Assembly (NCBI GenBank): GCA_002749535.1
Contig: MZZL01000055.1
Coordinates: 192,453-256,452, forward strand
DNA from: Apophysomyces variabilis
Lineage: Eukaryota > Mucoromycota > Mucoromycetes > Mucorales > Mucoraceae
Reading direction: 5' to 3'
Length of the DNA stretch: 64,000 bases
Numbering within the stretch: position 1 is the first letter of the stretch; every line of letters starts with the position of its first letter. The notes below the pieces were generated by a model that ran no database searches, was not told the DNA's origin, and saw nothing but the letters and a program-made list of their open reading frames with translations. Made by a program: the position numbers and the translations under genes. Below, in pieces: positions 12,077 through 27,712 of this stretch.

Positions 12077-13638
12077 GATCGGCAGATTTCACAGTAACTG
12101 TAGGAAGGCGAGCCACAGGTGGGACCTTTTTGTTTCGGCAATCCTTTTTCTACGGACACGACATTCCCATCCAATAAGGAAATTCCTAACGCACGGTGTG
12201 TGTGACATAGTTTCTTTACGGCCTTTGAAAACTTGGATCTCCTGCAATGAAGGCGGTCAAGAGTCATACTGCTTATTAAACGTCATCCTACACTTAGATG
12301 TTTATAAAGGATTGGGTTTCTGCGAGGAAAGAGACAAAATACAATATCTATGTATCATCATCCATTGCAAAAATTGGCTGCTTTTACTGTTTTGACTTGG
12401 ACTAGCCGTTGAACACAAACGGATCGGAGCAACATATGAAATACATCCACGATTAGTAAGTTCAACGGCAATCTTAACGGCTTTTAAGTACATCTGGATT
12501 GCGTTCTGCTGCTTGTGTGCAATAAAGTTAAAAGCATGGGTAGCTGATACTCATCCATCGCACCCTACAGAGCACCAGAAGTGCTGCAACCCCTTGTGAA
12601 GGCTTGACAGAGAAAAAAGATAGGCTAAAAGAGACACGAAAGAAACACGTGTCATATTGCTATGTACAATAAAACCCACTGGCTATTCTGCAACTCTAAA
12701 AAACAACAAAGGTAAATAGCGAAATAATAATCACAGCCAATGAGAGAAAACGAATGTTTTTATAATACAAATGGGGCAAAGGCAATAGTGTCCTCTTTGC
12801 TCAACGGATGGTATGTGGATGGAAAAGAAAGCTTTAAATCAAAAGGAAAAAGGACACCGCTTTTAAGGTAGTATATTCTGTTAATCGAAGCCTATTTGGC
12901 TGCTTAGTTGAGATGAAATGCATATTCACACTACGTAAATTCGACTTACCCATTTGCTTAGAATAAGTACAGCACAGCGCAAAAGATCACGCAATCACAC
13001 TTTTACTCTAGTCAAAAACTGCTGCTGTCCTAACCTTTTTTTTTTTAATCTGGCTGACTTTTTTAAAAGAGGTATCAAGCATAGAAAGCACAATTGATGT
13101 ATTACTTCAAGTCAAAGCCCGCGGAATAACGGGGTAACCGTACAATACTAAGCCTGATCTGCTTTCCTTTTAGTGATGTAAGTACCTCCTCGGTGTGATA
13201 CATGTAACATTTAATCATTGTCTTTTCAGGGAAAAAGAGTACCAAGTACTTTTCCATTTACCGATTACTGCTTGGCGGAGAATGGGACAGGTAACATCAT
13301 AAGCCAACTCTCACACAGGCGGAAGTTGATGGGACCTGCATTGTTTCACCATCAGTTCGTCCGAAGGATGGTGTTTCCAGCGAAAGCACAAAATGACCCA
13401 AGTCGAATGCTACTGTGAGGAACATCGTTCGTTATAAATACTGCATTCTTTTTTTTTTTGGGTTACTCTATTAGCTGCCTTCAGCGCACAATTAGGCTGT
13501 GGCAGAAATAAAGTTCTGTATCCACGGAGTGATGATGCTTTTAAAGTTCCCACATACACACAAAGAAAATTATTTATTTACATTTGCTACTGAGCACTTT
13601 TGTCGCCTTTTTTCTGCTCTTCCCTTCAATAGCTGGGT
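12077..13638. other. intergenic region, no supported gene
   Basis: About 1.6 kb between the divergent Bur1 and Kelch-protein genes. Short open frames exist, but none shows conserved motifs or plausible splicing. A poly-T run lies near 13038-13047 and another near 13450-13460. I see no tRNA-like or repeat structure. Confidence 0.4.
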
Positions 13639-15716
13639 ATGAAACTTCTCTTTCTAATACAACTTGTGATATCTTCTGTCACAGCTGTAACTGTGTCAAA
13701 CAGACTTAATGGAGGTAAATTTCTTACTGTTCGTGGATAGGAGCAGCCATTGACAGCTACATTTAGGTTGTGTCCTTTTGAAAGAGAAAATATACTGTTA
13801 TGGTGGTCGAACCAACAACGGGGGTGATTACTACTCCTCTCTAGCGGATCACTATTCTCTCGATGTATCGAATGACTTTAATATTAGCGATGCTTACAAT
13901 AACTGGGTAAACATCCCAGGCCGTAACTACGAGCTCCAGCCGAACTGTTTGTTTGCTATGGTACCATTACGTCAGTTCAATGGCTATCTCTTGTATATGG
14001 GTCTGGGTCCCAACAACACCGGATATCTAAGAAATGAGATTACGACCTACAATGCCGATACCGATACTTGGACCAACATCCCGACTAATCTTTATCAGAT
14101 GTAATAATGCGCTCGTTTTGCATCATTGCTAACACGGCTTGATTCCTAGAATTGATCCCATGGCTACGATGGATGATCAAGAGCGTATTTGGATCTGGAG
14201 TGGTATGAGGTAATTACACGGTATCCGCTTGCCAAAACTTATTCCTTGCAGCAACTCATGGGTGGGAAACCCTCAGCCTGCCTCTATCCGTCAATGGATC
14301 TGGTATATGAATACTACGGTAAATTCACGCCCTACGAATTTAGAACGCAGTTTGCAATTAAAAATATATTACGTAGTTGCAACCCGGAGACGATGTCGTA
14401 AATGCACGCCAAGTTCCGCAAGATATACTTCGTATGCAAGGTACTGCTACCGCGTCTAGGGACCAAAAGCGGATATACTATATTGGCGGTGTCAACGCAT
14501 CGCCAAACCCAAACAAAGGTCCGAACGGAACAGATCCATACGTTGTGCATCCCGCATTGATGGGGGAAATCCTAATGTTCGATACTACAACCACATCATG
14601 GTCAATAAATAATGCATACGGCGATATTCCATCTGGCAGAGTGTATCATACTGCTGTTCATCGTAAGTTCCCATTTTTTATCACGGTGAAACATTTCTTA
14701 CTTTTTCTCTAGTTCCTACTTCGGACGCTATATTACTCTACGGAGGAGCACAATATGGTAAAATTGTTGTGATGAAGACGTTGCATACCTGCTTCTAACA
14801 TGTCCTAAATTAGTTCAAAGCACACAAGCCCTTGGCAACCCCACTAAAACAGTGGATGATTACTGCTACATGCTTAATCTGACAAATATGACCTGGACAA
14901 AGGTTACAAATCTCGGACCCTTACCAGGAGCAGGTCCTCGGTTTGGCCATTCTGGTATGGTCGGAGAGCTGTTTGGATGAAGAAGCTAACCTGCATATAT
15001 CCAGCTGTTGTACATGGAAATCGGTCAATGTTTATCTTTTTTGGTGCGGATAATAATGGCAACGAACATGGGGATTTCCATGTTATGGATCTGCAAACGC
15101 TCCAATGGGTGCCAAGGTATAGCGCAAAGGATCAGTATCTAGATGTTCCAGCCAATGCGTCCACTACCCCGTCACCAGTTGGTACCAGTGACGGTGGGCT
15201 ATCAAGTGGTGCAATTGCTGGCATTGTCGTTGGCGCTGTTGTTGGAGTAAGTGGTTTACAAATATATTTCGTAATTCTAACTTAACTCACATTGCTTAGG
15301 TTGCCGCTATTGTTGTTGCTGCCTTCTTGTGGATAAAAAGAAAACGAAATCAAACCGATGGTGCAAAACACAATGGGTTTTCCTCTGAACAAGCAAGTGC
15401 AAATGTGACAAAGGAGCAGTACTATAACATGGATGAAACAACTACGATCTACAAAGAGGGCGGTGGAAACAATAAAGAAAGCAACCACATCAATGATAGT
15501 GAGCAGAGCAGAATGATAGATGAGGATACGTCCTTCATACCTCCTCCCGCTTTCACCAGCAATGAACATCAGAAGTCAACCATAAGCCCCTACATAGCTA
15601 CTCCTACGACTCTTGCAACCAATACCTCAGTGCAAGATTATGACCTTGGACCGGACAAGCCAGATGCATACGTTCCTCGATATACCTTGGCGCCTGTAAA
15701 GCCGGACGGAATTTAA
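13639..15716 (+). CDS. Kelch-repeat single-pass membrane protein
   Basis: Exons 13639-13714, 13767-14100, 14150-14209, 14252-14318, 14377-14662, 14713-14757, 14814-14954, 15005-15246 and 15300-15716 join into 555 codons. The product has a signal peptide (MKLLFLIQLVISSVTA) and then a Kelch-type beta-propeller. Kelch marks are IYCYGGRT, TWTNIP, IYYIGGVN, SGRVYHTAV, ILLYGGAQ, MTWTKV and RFGHSAVV. After a Pro/Thr/Ser-rich stalk comes one transmembrane helix (AIAGIVVGAVVG through VAAIVVAAFLWI), stopped by KRKRN. A cytosolic tail of about 125 residues follows, acidic and proline rich. Such proteins are common and expanded in Mucoromycota; the ligand is unknown. The helix is split by the last intron. 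Confidence 0.85.
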
Positions 15717-17128
15717 GAGCCCTTGGGTTCTGTACTACATACCGATCGGGTTTTTCGGCATTAATAGTTTTTGACGAGCTTCTTACCATACCCACATACG
15801 AGCATCGAACGCAGGCTACAACAATAATACCCTCTTGTGACTCATTCAGCATAGATTACATCTTTAACATATTATAGTGATTGGCAGAATTTTCGGAAGA
15901 TCCTCTTGGTTGTCTAAATAGCAGAACAACAGTGATTGACAAATCGGGAACAAAAGACATTCATTACCATATTTGGCAATCATGCTGGCAATGTTTACAA
16001 TGTTCTCAGATATGGGTCCTTTGACTTATTTACTAAGGAGAGTAAAAGACGAAATGTGGGGGACAATGAATACTATGCAGAGTTTCATGACCTCTATAAT
16101 GAACAAGTCGGCTTGCTGATAAGCTGTCGACGTTGTTTTGTATTACAAAGTTCCCAGACTCAGTGTGTTAATGGGCTGCGTAGGTAGCAATAGGTTGTTT
16201 ACAACTCGATGGGCTGTAAAGGATGCTGATATAAGAGTCACCATAGAAAGGTTTTTGTCAAAATTGACAAATAATAGTATTTGGTTGGCTGCACACTTAT
16301 TTTGTATATACAGATGTATCTGACACAGATCACATAATCCAAAGTGCTTTACAATGCTCCGTTACCTGAATTCTGTCACAGAGTAATCCATTTTTATCAA
16401 TTCGTGAAAACGTTTTATACTATTCGCCGGTTGCAGAAGATAAATAGGGAAAACGCAAAGCAAAACAATGCGAACACCTACAAGCACGCTACCTTTACTG
16501 TTGCCATTTCGTTTGTATTAGCGCCCAGTACGATACACGGGCACCATTTGATTTACTAAAAGCGTAATGTTACATATTTCTGAGCAGAAAGTTCGCACTG
16601 CAGCATACAAGCCCTCAAGGCTGTGAACGCATCGTTCCTGTCAGGTAGTAAACCCTAGAAACAGCAAAGTGTATGAGAAGCCATGCTGTTCCGCAACGAA
16701 ATGGGAGTCAAGATTTATTACTAGCTATGAGACTTTGCAAGGCCATTTGGGGGATTTGCAGCGTCCATGAAAGCAAAAGCGGGACAATGGAAACCTGAAG
16801 AGGAATGGACAACGGGTGATAAACTCCAGCGTAAATATCGGGTGAGACAAAGCAAAAACAGTTATCACCGATTTAAAGAGCAACGGACAACATATTGTAC
16901 GATCAAAAGGGAATCAATAAGTCAACGTCTTGCAATCATTGGAAAGCGAAAACCAGACGAATACCTTGCTCGTATTAACTAGTCCTAGGAACACGGGGCG
17001 AAAGTAAATCAGTTTAAATGGCAAACGGTCACCAACTTGAATAGAATCATAGGTACCGGATCGAGTTCCATTTTTATATATGTAAAGTTTCCCGTTTTCG
17101 CATCTATCTGTCTATCTGCCTCTATCTT
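15717..17128. other. intergenic region between convergent genes, no supported gene
   Basis: 1.4 kb of AT-rich sequence. A 71-codon open frame at 16767-16982 (+) is Lys/Arg/Gln rich and starts with MKAKAGQWKPEEEW, but it matches no family I know and has no upstream exon I can support. I leave it uncalled. Confidence 0.4.
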
Positions 17129-19615
17129 TTACTGGCTATAGATCTGTTTAATGTCATTCTCATAGGCTTTGTATAACTCCTTGCGCTTGAGCTTTCCACT
17201 GGTTGTTAGGAACTTTTCAGACCAGTCTACGTCTTGGGTAATCACAATATCCTTGACTGTCTCTGCTCGACTGCAATTGGCTTTCTTAGCAGTGTTTTGC
17301 AATTCCTGTATCAAACTGGCTTTATCCACATGCTGATCCACTGCCTCTACTACCGCAACTATATGTGACATGTTGCTGTTTGCAATCACGCAGATGTTTT
17401 GAATGTCTTTGCTATTCCTGTAAATCGATTCCAACGCCTCCAAGGCTATATATTCTCCATGGCTAAGCTTCACCAAGTTCTTCGCTCTGTCGATGATGGC
17501 AATCATACCATCCTTCCTGACGTGTGCTACATCACCGGTTCTAAACCACCCGTCTTCCGTGAGTGCTTCCTTCGTAAGCTCCGGTTGTGCATAATATCCG
17601 CGCATCACTGAAGGACCTCTCAGCCAAAGCTCTCCCCTATCTTGCTCCGCTACATAATCGGTTTCAGGAACATCAACAAGTCTAAATTCGATAGAAGGAG
17701 ATGGGGGACCAATGACTCCTGTGAGCGGGCCAAACATAGGCAACGTTACCGCCCCCAAACCACAGCACTCCGTAAGACTTTTTCCCAACAATAACAACAG
17801 CAATTAGACAACGTTTGCATCATATACATCCAACCTACCCGTAACCTTGAAGAAGAAAACAGACTGTGGAGAAAATAAACTTGTGGGTGTCAAAAGAGAT
17901 GGGGGCACCTCCAGCCAAACCATACATCAGATGACCACCAGTTTTACTGCGAATAGGATAGAAGACCGTTTTGTCCATGATACGCGTAATGACATTCTCT
18001 CGACCAAAGAATTGCAGCAACAACCATTTCAACTCCATCGCAGCTAAAAAAATGTGATTAACCTGCTGGCAAACCAATTTCTTTAACCCGTACCATAGAA
18101 TATTTTTCGGATAGCCCAAGGTTTCTTCTCCAGTTGCCCATTAATACCGTTCCGGATCCGTTCCCATACAGATGGTACCCCCGCCATAATGGTCGGTTGT
18201 AAAGCCTCTAGATCACCTTTGCCTTTACCTTGACCACCAGGGCCAGAAACCGAATCAGGCATCAGCGTCCGTACTGTCCCGTAGCCAATAGGTATGCCCT
18301 AAACGAAGGATTAGATTTCTGCAATATAAAGGGTATTGCACTTAGAAGCGAACCATAGTAATGAAAATGAATTCCAGTAGAAATTCAAGAACATGCGCAA
18401 GAGGCAAAAAACCGATGTACGTATGGTCGGCTCCTGATAATAATTCGGATACCAAGTGTTCCGCCGCGCCCATCGAAGCGATAATATTTCCATGCGTTAA
18501 TTCGACACCTTTGGGCGTCCCGGAAGTACCCGACCTTTTTTTTCAGTTTTGTAGAATGACTGGTTTAGCAAAGATAAAGGTGATTTTGGTTTCTTAACCT
18601 ACGTGTACATGATCAAGGCCAAATTGTCTGGCGTTTGGCGCATTTTCGCTAGCCCACTTTGTTCATGCGCCGTATCCAAACGAACAATGGTTGCATCTTG
18701 TAATTTCCTGTTATTTTGTAATTTATCTAATGCGTCGGGAGCTTCAAATCGTTCTCCTGTATAGAAAACAGTGTGGACTTTACAGGACTCAGGTAAGAGA
18801 TTGAATGCTTCGCTCAAAGTGGTCATCAAAGTAACCTATTCATGCAAGACCGGATTAATTCCCTAGAGAAGAAGATACTGGAAATTTTACCTCAGTTAGA
18901 ATTGCTTTTGGATTTGTTTCCTTGATAATGTGAGCCACTGCATCTGGAGGCATACTATCGTAGGCAGTGGTTACCACTGCACCAAGCATGAAACAGGCTA
19001 TTGAGCAGTCAGATGCCGAACTGTGTTCAACAAGGACGCCTTTACTAACCCATAGCGGTCAACATCCATTCCATTCTATTATGAATTTGTTAATAAATTA
19101 TCTTTCTATTTCTGGATTGTTCTTGCCGTGTTTTTGCAAAGAATAGCATCCTGTCACCCGCTTTGAGTCCATTCTGTTGCAGACAGGCAGCGATATTATC
19201 ACCAAGTTCTTTGGCTTCGCTATAATTTATCCATCGGTACTCCTCAAGTTCGTACATTTTCCATGTTTTTATGCTTCCGCTATCGTCTTCCTTTTCTCGA
19301 GTATGGATCTGTAACACCACAGCTCAAACTTTAGCGTCTGAGCTACCGGCTTTTACGGTTTTTTCCTTTGTTTCTTTTTTTTTCTTATACCTGTATAAGC
19401 GGTCTGTAGCCAAATACTCTTTTGTAAGCGTTGAGACTAGTCACCTGCTCCCATACGTTATCTACAGTGCATTCGGACTGATGCAACCGAGGGAACAGTG
19501 GACAAGTGATAAGTTCTTCGAGTCCATCTTTGTGCCTATATATGTGGTTTTCTCTGTCCAATAGCACCGTCGGATTTTCCGGCTTTTGAAGGAATAAGGA
19601 TTTTATTGCGTGCAT
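17129..19615 (-). CDS. long-chain-fatty-acid-CoA ligase (acyl-CoA synthetase)
   Basis: AMP-forming enzyme that activates long-chain fatty acids to acyl-CoA with ATP and CoA. Minus-strand exons: 19615-19391, 19308-19127, 19075-19050, 18997-18891, 18835-18603, 18534-18354, 18298-18094, 18043-17839 and 17777-17129. They sum to 670 codons. The AMP-binding signature YTSGTSGTPKGVELTHGN is intact, but an intron interrupts its second codon. Other motifs are FLPLAHVLEF, GGAPIS, LQGYGLTECCG, WFRTGDV and DRAKNLVKLSHGEY. The total length fits the Faa/ACSL family. The intron between exons 2 and 3 (19126-19076) starts with GC rather than GT (cg|gcaaga). No clear signal or membrane helix is visible; the location may be peroxisome, ER or lipid droplet. 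Confidence 0.92.
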
Positions 19616-19886
19616 TTTCGTGTTAGCAAAAGAGGAAAATACACCATAGTTGCGGATAAATTCCTCGTATTGTTTAATTTTATCATTATGTCATAATGGC
19701 AACTGTTTTACAAACGTTCCACCATGTGAAACAAACAGATGGATGACCGGGATATGAAATGAATGGCATCAAAAAGCCGTGGAAAAAAAATTCATATAGT
19801 TGTAAGTATAGGTAAAGTACAGAAAGGCGTGGTGGAACTTGAAGATGATCTAATATTTGTGATTAAGAAAAGAATATCTTGAGGAC

Positions 19887-21133
19887 TTATGACGAGGAAA
19901 ACCATTTTCGTCCCATATCCAGCACGTTTCGGATGTTTAAGCCCAGATTTGGCTGAACATTGATTTCCTGCTCTGACTGCGTAATGTCTGAACCAGTGAA
20001 GTATGTGAAGGGATGTTGATCAGATCCAAAAGGGGTCGAATGATGAGCATCCGTCAACGGCATATGAAACTCGGAGTTGCTGGAATAGCGACGAGTGTCA
20101 TCTTCCGTCAAGTTGGCAGTATGATATACTCTGCTTGGTATAGTATTTTCGTATTCATCCAGGGCATCAGAAGCAATGGAGTCAATGTCTGATAGAACTC
20201 TACAAGCAAGTTACTCAGCGGTTAGCATCCCTCGCATTCTTACTTGTCTATAGGTAGCCGTTTCGGCGAATTTTTTATTGTGCGCAGAGTTGTATTATCT
20301 ACTTCGTCTTCCTTTCTACCGACTTCCATGACATTTTGTTTGATGAATGAAAGTCTATCGTTTAAGTTGACCAGCTGTTCGTTCAACAAGGACTGTGCAG
20401 CTGTTACTGATTCTTGACATAGTTCTCTAGATTTTGGGACAGAAGATGATGTTGCTCCTGTATTATCGTCCTCGTACTCTTCATCGTCGTTGAGAACAAA
20501 TGGTACGGTCCGGGCAGCATAAACCTGCGTAGACTGTGGCACATGCATTTCCTGCAGTGCAGGACCGCGCAGCGGTGTATAATAAGGTTCTTCTCCGTAG
20601 TGATCGAGATCCTATCAGAAACGCATGAGGCTTCACCGTCTTAAAGGAACAGTTTCACATACTCTGTGCTGATAAGCGAGGTGTGCAATTTGATCGTCGC
20701 CAAGAAATTCAGCGTCTAGCTGGTCTTGTTCCTCGGATAATATATCATATGCTGCATTAGTATTATCCAGGAACTGTTTTTTGGATCGTTTCGGGCGTTT
20801 TTTCTTTCTGCCGAAGGGATTGCGGGTAACAAATGTGCCTGATATTTCGTTTTGGTCCAACACTGATTCAAATTCCCAATCGCGGGGATTGGTTAGGTAT
20901 CCACGAATTGCGCGGCCACGGTATAGTTGATGGTCGTTATAGTGAGGGATATCGATGAGAGGATCGTCGTCCTCTTCAAGACGAATGGGTTGGTGCCGTC
21001 GTAAACAGGAAGGTACACAAAAGCAAAAGTGTACAAGGGACGGTATATAGTTCCTCCAGGTAAGGTCAAATGCGTTTAGCTCTTCTTCTTCGTTCTGTCT
21101 CCTAGACAGACATGGACAAGTATAACAGGTCAT
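19887..21133 (-). CDS. conserved-looking hypothetical protein, function unknown
   Basis: I do not recognise this protein. Exons 21133-20663, 20611-20244 and 20199-19887 join into 383 codons with good splice sites and a stable frame, which supports a real gene. The start MTCYTCPCLSRRQNEEEE is Cys rich, with further Cys residues downstream (HFCFCVPSCL), a pattern seen in proteins anchored by palmitoylation. A strongly basic patch RNPFGRKKKRPKRSKKQF is followed by acidic stretches (EEQDQLDAEFL, DDEEYEDDN). A possible coiled coil spans SLLNEQLVNLNDRLSFIKQN. The C-terminus is NVLDMGRKWFSSS. This could be a peripheral membrane or trafficking protein, but that is inference only. Confidence 0.6.
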
Positions 21134-21431
21134 TAAGAATTACTGAGCACTTTCTGGCATGATATAAAAGAAGGAAGAAAAGGGAAAAGCCGGTAAAAGA
21201 AAATCAGCCTGACAAAAGAGAATTCGGACACACAAAATCAAACACATTGTGCTCAAGGAAATCACATGCAAACCTTATCCCTAAAATCAATACAAGTCAT
21301 GCCTTTCCTGTTGCTTGCAAAAACCATCCCTCTTCCCTTTTAAAAACGTTAGATACCCGAATTCTGCCTTCAAATAGTACGATTAAGAAAAAAAATAAAA
21401 ATTACCAAAAAAAGCATTTGGATGTAAAAAT

Positions 21432-21513
21432 GGTAACTGTGAGATTCGAACTCACGCCTCTTTCGAGACCGCAACTTGAGTGCGGCGCCTTAGACCAACT
21501 CGGCCAAATTACC
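21432..21513 (-). tRNA. tRNA-Leu, anticodon CAA
   Basis: On the minus strand the 82-base sequence folds as a class II tRNA. The acceptor arms GGTAATT and AGTTACC pair over seven positions with one G-T. The A box is TGGCCGAGTTGG, the anticodon arm is CCGCA-CTCAAGT-TGCGG, and the T arm is GTGAGTTCGAATCTCAC with a standard B box. The long variable arm (TCTCGAAAGAG) is as expected for leucine. The loop CTCAAGT gives anticodon CAA, reading UUG. I see no intron in the anticodon loop. Confidence 0.95.
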
Positions 21514-24235
21514 AGGTAATTTTTGACCGCTTGTCTGATATTCTTTCCGGACAAGCTACCACACTAAATACACAATGGAAAGAATGAAAAGATGGAGCTT
21601 TTGGAAATTTTGTCTTGCTCTTCAAGCACACGGCTAGGTACACCATATGTTGGACTAGGTGCGCGACCTTTGCTCTTGGTTTGGTGCACACCTTCCTTGT
21701 ACGTGCACACCTCTTACAGACATAGTTGGTACACCACAATCAATTATTTGTACACGCACATCCGCCTCGGACGTAAATGGTCATTTGGTGTAACTTGGGA
21801 AAACACGACTGAATCCTTCCTCCCATTCTTTCCCAGTGATCGCATGTTTTTCCTAACCCATGTCCTTAGCGTTTACCTCCGTTTTGTATGCTTTCAATTT
21901 TAAGTTAGTTCTAGTGAATTCCCCTCTTGGGTTGAATAGTTTCAGAAGAAATAAAGACACCGGGGAGGGAAAAAAGGAAAAAAAAAACCTCTTTCACAAA
22001 AAAGGAAGAAAAGGAATCTCCTTGGGCGAAACCTTTTGGATCTCAAGAACCAGAACCGTATTGTACTTCCAACATCTTTTTCTGGATACAGTGAATTTGG
22101 AGTGTCTTTGAGATTGCTTTTGAGAAAGGATCTAAGGAACTCATCTTTACTGCTAAGATCGTTTGAAGTGACATTGTTTATTTGGTGAACTCCCTTTTGT
22201 TATCTTTCTTTCATATATTTTATTTTGTTTTTACTCTCTTCTACTACCCTTCGTTATATCTTTTTCCTTAACCCAACCTTCCCTCAATTGTATTTCGTTT
22301 GAACAGTTGATATTTTGCGAATTCATTATTCACACTTGTTGTTGTTGTTGTACTTTTGTGTCTGGTACTATTTTATTTATTTCTACCCCATCCTTCTTTT
22401 TGTACTTACTTGTCACAGTACATAAGCACCGCACGTGTCATTTTGACACGATGTGTTGTTTTTTTTCTGGCCGTACACAGGACCAACATCGACATAGAAT
22501 TTACATGGAAATCGCAGGAATTGTCCAGAGTATTTACCACGAACAGATTTACGTACACAACAATTGCACTAACTGTAGTGCACCTAAGTGGGGTGCACTG
22601 AGAGGGGGTGCGCGAGCGGAAACCGAAAACGACCGAACGATCCTGAAGTTCACAATGCAGTGTATAAAACCGGGTGTAACACGTTGTGATAAATTACACA
22701 CGACATCTGTTTCTCAAGTACATCCATGGATCTTACCTATCGACAAAATTTCGCCTTTTGTATCTTCTGTTATCGTTATTTTTCTATTGATACTCTTAAT
22801 ATGCCTTTGGCCTTAGGACAAACTTAGTTTTCCTGAAGGCAATGGAAATAAATATAGTGGGATCTGATAGGAAAAACCACAGCGAATTTTACCACACCTT
22901 TTCTGCTCAATCGAACAAGTGGCACTCTACGCTTAGATTACACTTATTCAGTTGGTTGTCTTTATTTCTTTTTCTTTTCTTTATCTTCCCTTTTTAAACC
23001 TCTTTATTGTTGTTTCGTTTTAGCTGTTGTTGAGTTATTGTTGTCATTGGATCATCGGACGATCATTGAAACAAGTAACTAGCAATAGGCTTATTGTGTC
23101 ATATTTTGTATTGCCTTTTGAGATCCTATTTCACTGTACCCATCTGCCACCGCTTAGTATATCTATTTTGTCGAGATCTTTTTCTTATCTGTACACCTTT
23201 TCTAGTGTTTGTTCTGCGAACGTCTTTCATTATCCCTAACGTGTACTTCCAATTCCCATACAAACACCGCACGCGTCAGTTTTTGGATTTAGAGCATCTC
23301 TAAATAACAATTTGTAAACAACTCATTTTGCATTGACACAAAAATAGAGAAAAACTGTTTTGTTTTACTTACAAAGCTTATTATTAATTTTATTATTCAA
23401 TATTTATTTATAGTTCTCTTTTGAATTTTTATTTACTTCTCTTTGTAATATATACAAGAGTGTATTTACAAGGTTTCACATTGTATATGTTTAAACTCAG
23501 TATAGAGAAGCCTAAATTCTGGTTTTTTAATGGAGACTATCGATTTTGGGGCATCTGCTTTTAAACTTACAACTTGTCATTTAAAATCGGGTAGGTTACT
23601 AAGCGCATTGCGTCTTTCCTCAGTTGTTTAACTAAGACCTAAAACTGTGAACCTATAGTTAATGTAACAAGGCATTCAAGCATTCAATTATCTCTATTGC
23701 AATGTTTCAAATTCTCATTCTGACAACGGTCTTTTTAACCATGCCAAGAATGTAAAATCATTTTAGGAGACTGGTAACCTTTAGTAAAATGGATTTGATG
23801 AACATTGTACTTAAGTTTTAGATGGCTTTAAATAAATAAATAATTTTGCTGGTTGAATTAACAAAGAATTTGGTTAGAGCCCTAAGCAGATAGCAACAAG
23901 CATACAAAGACTTTTCATACTTCCTTCTTTTTCCGTACAATACATAATCATGAATTACGAAGAGCACCATGCGCTCAAGGTGTGAGCCAGTAGCTGCTGT
24001 TTATTTTTACACAGGTAGCTCTCGCTGTTTATACTAATTGATATTTACTTTTATGAATCAATTTTGCATTTTGAATATTCATATTTGTAAAGAGAGCTGT
24101 TGTAGGAAACCGCAAGCTAAATAGAAACTAAGATTCCTATCTAACAACATACCATGTTACTCCAATATATGGTTTGTGATCCGCTTTTATTTTATAACAA
24201 TGGAAATGTGTTTGTACAATTTAGTATAGGTAGCT
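21514..24235. other. long pyrimidine-rich gene-poor region
   Basis: 2.7 kb between the tRNA gene and the 3' end of the Rvb1 gene. The plus strand is rich in T and CT runs through about 22150-23450. A 169-codon open frame at 22307-22816 (+) has a run of five Cys codons in a tgt repeat and a hydrophobic C-terminus. Its composition follows the local base bias and it carries no known motif, so I do not call it a gene. A GC-richer island near 22575-22660 contains repeats of the word gtgcac/ggtgc; similar words occur at 21650-21770. A non-coding transcript is possible but not shown. Confidence 0.35.

Positions 24236-27712
<3,477 letters not shown>

Noticed and set aside
16767..16982. 71-codon basic open frame
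   Set aside because: No homology recognised, no supporting exons or promoter signal; too short to call.
22307..22816. 169-codon open frame with hydrophobic ends
   Set aside because: Composition follows the local T-rich bias, there are no domain motifs, and simple tgt repeats make the Cys run.
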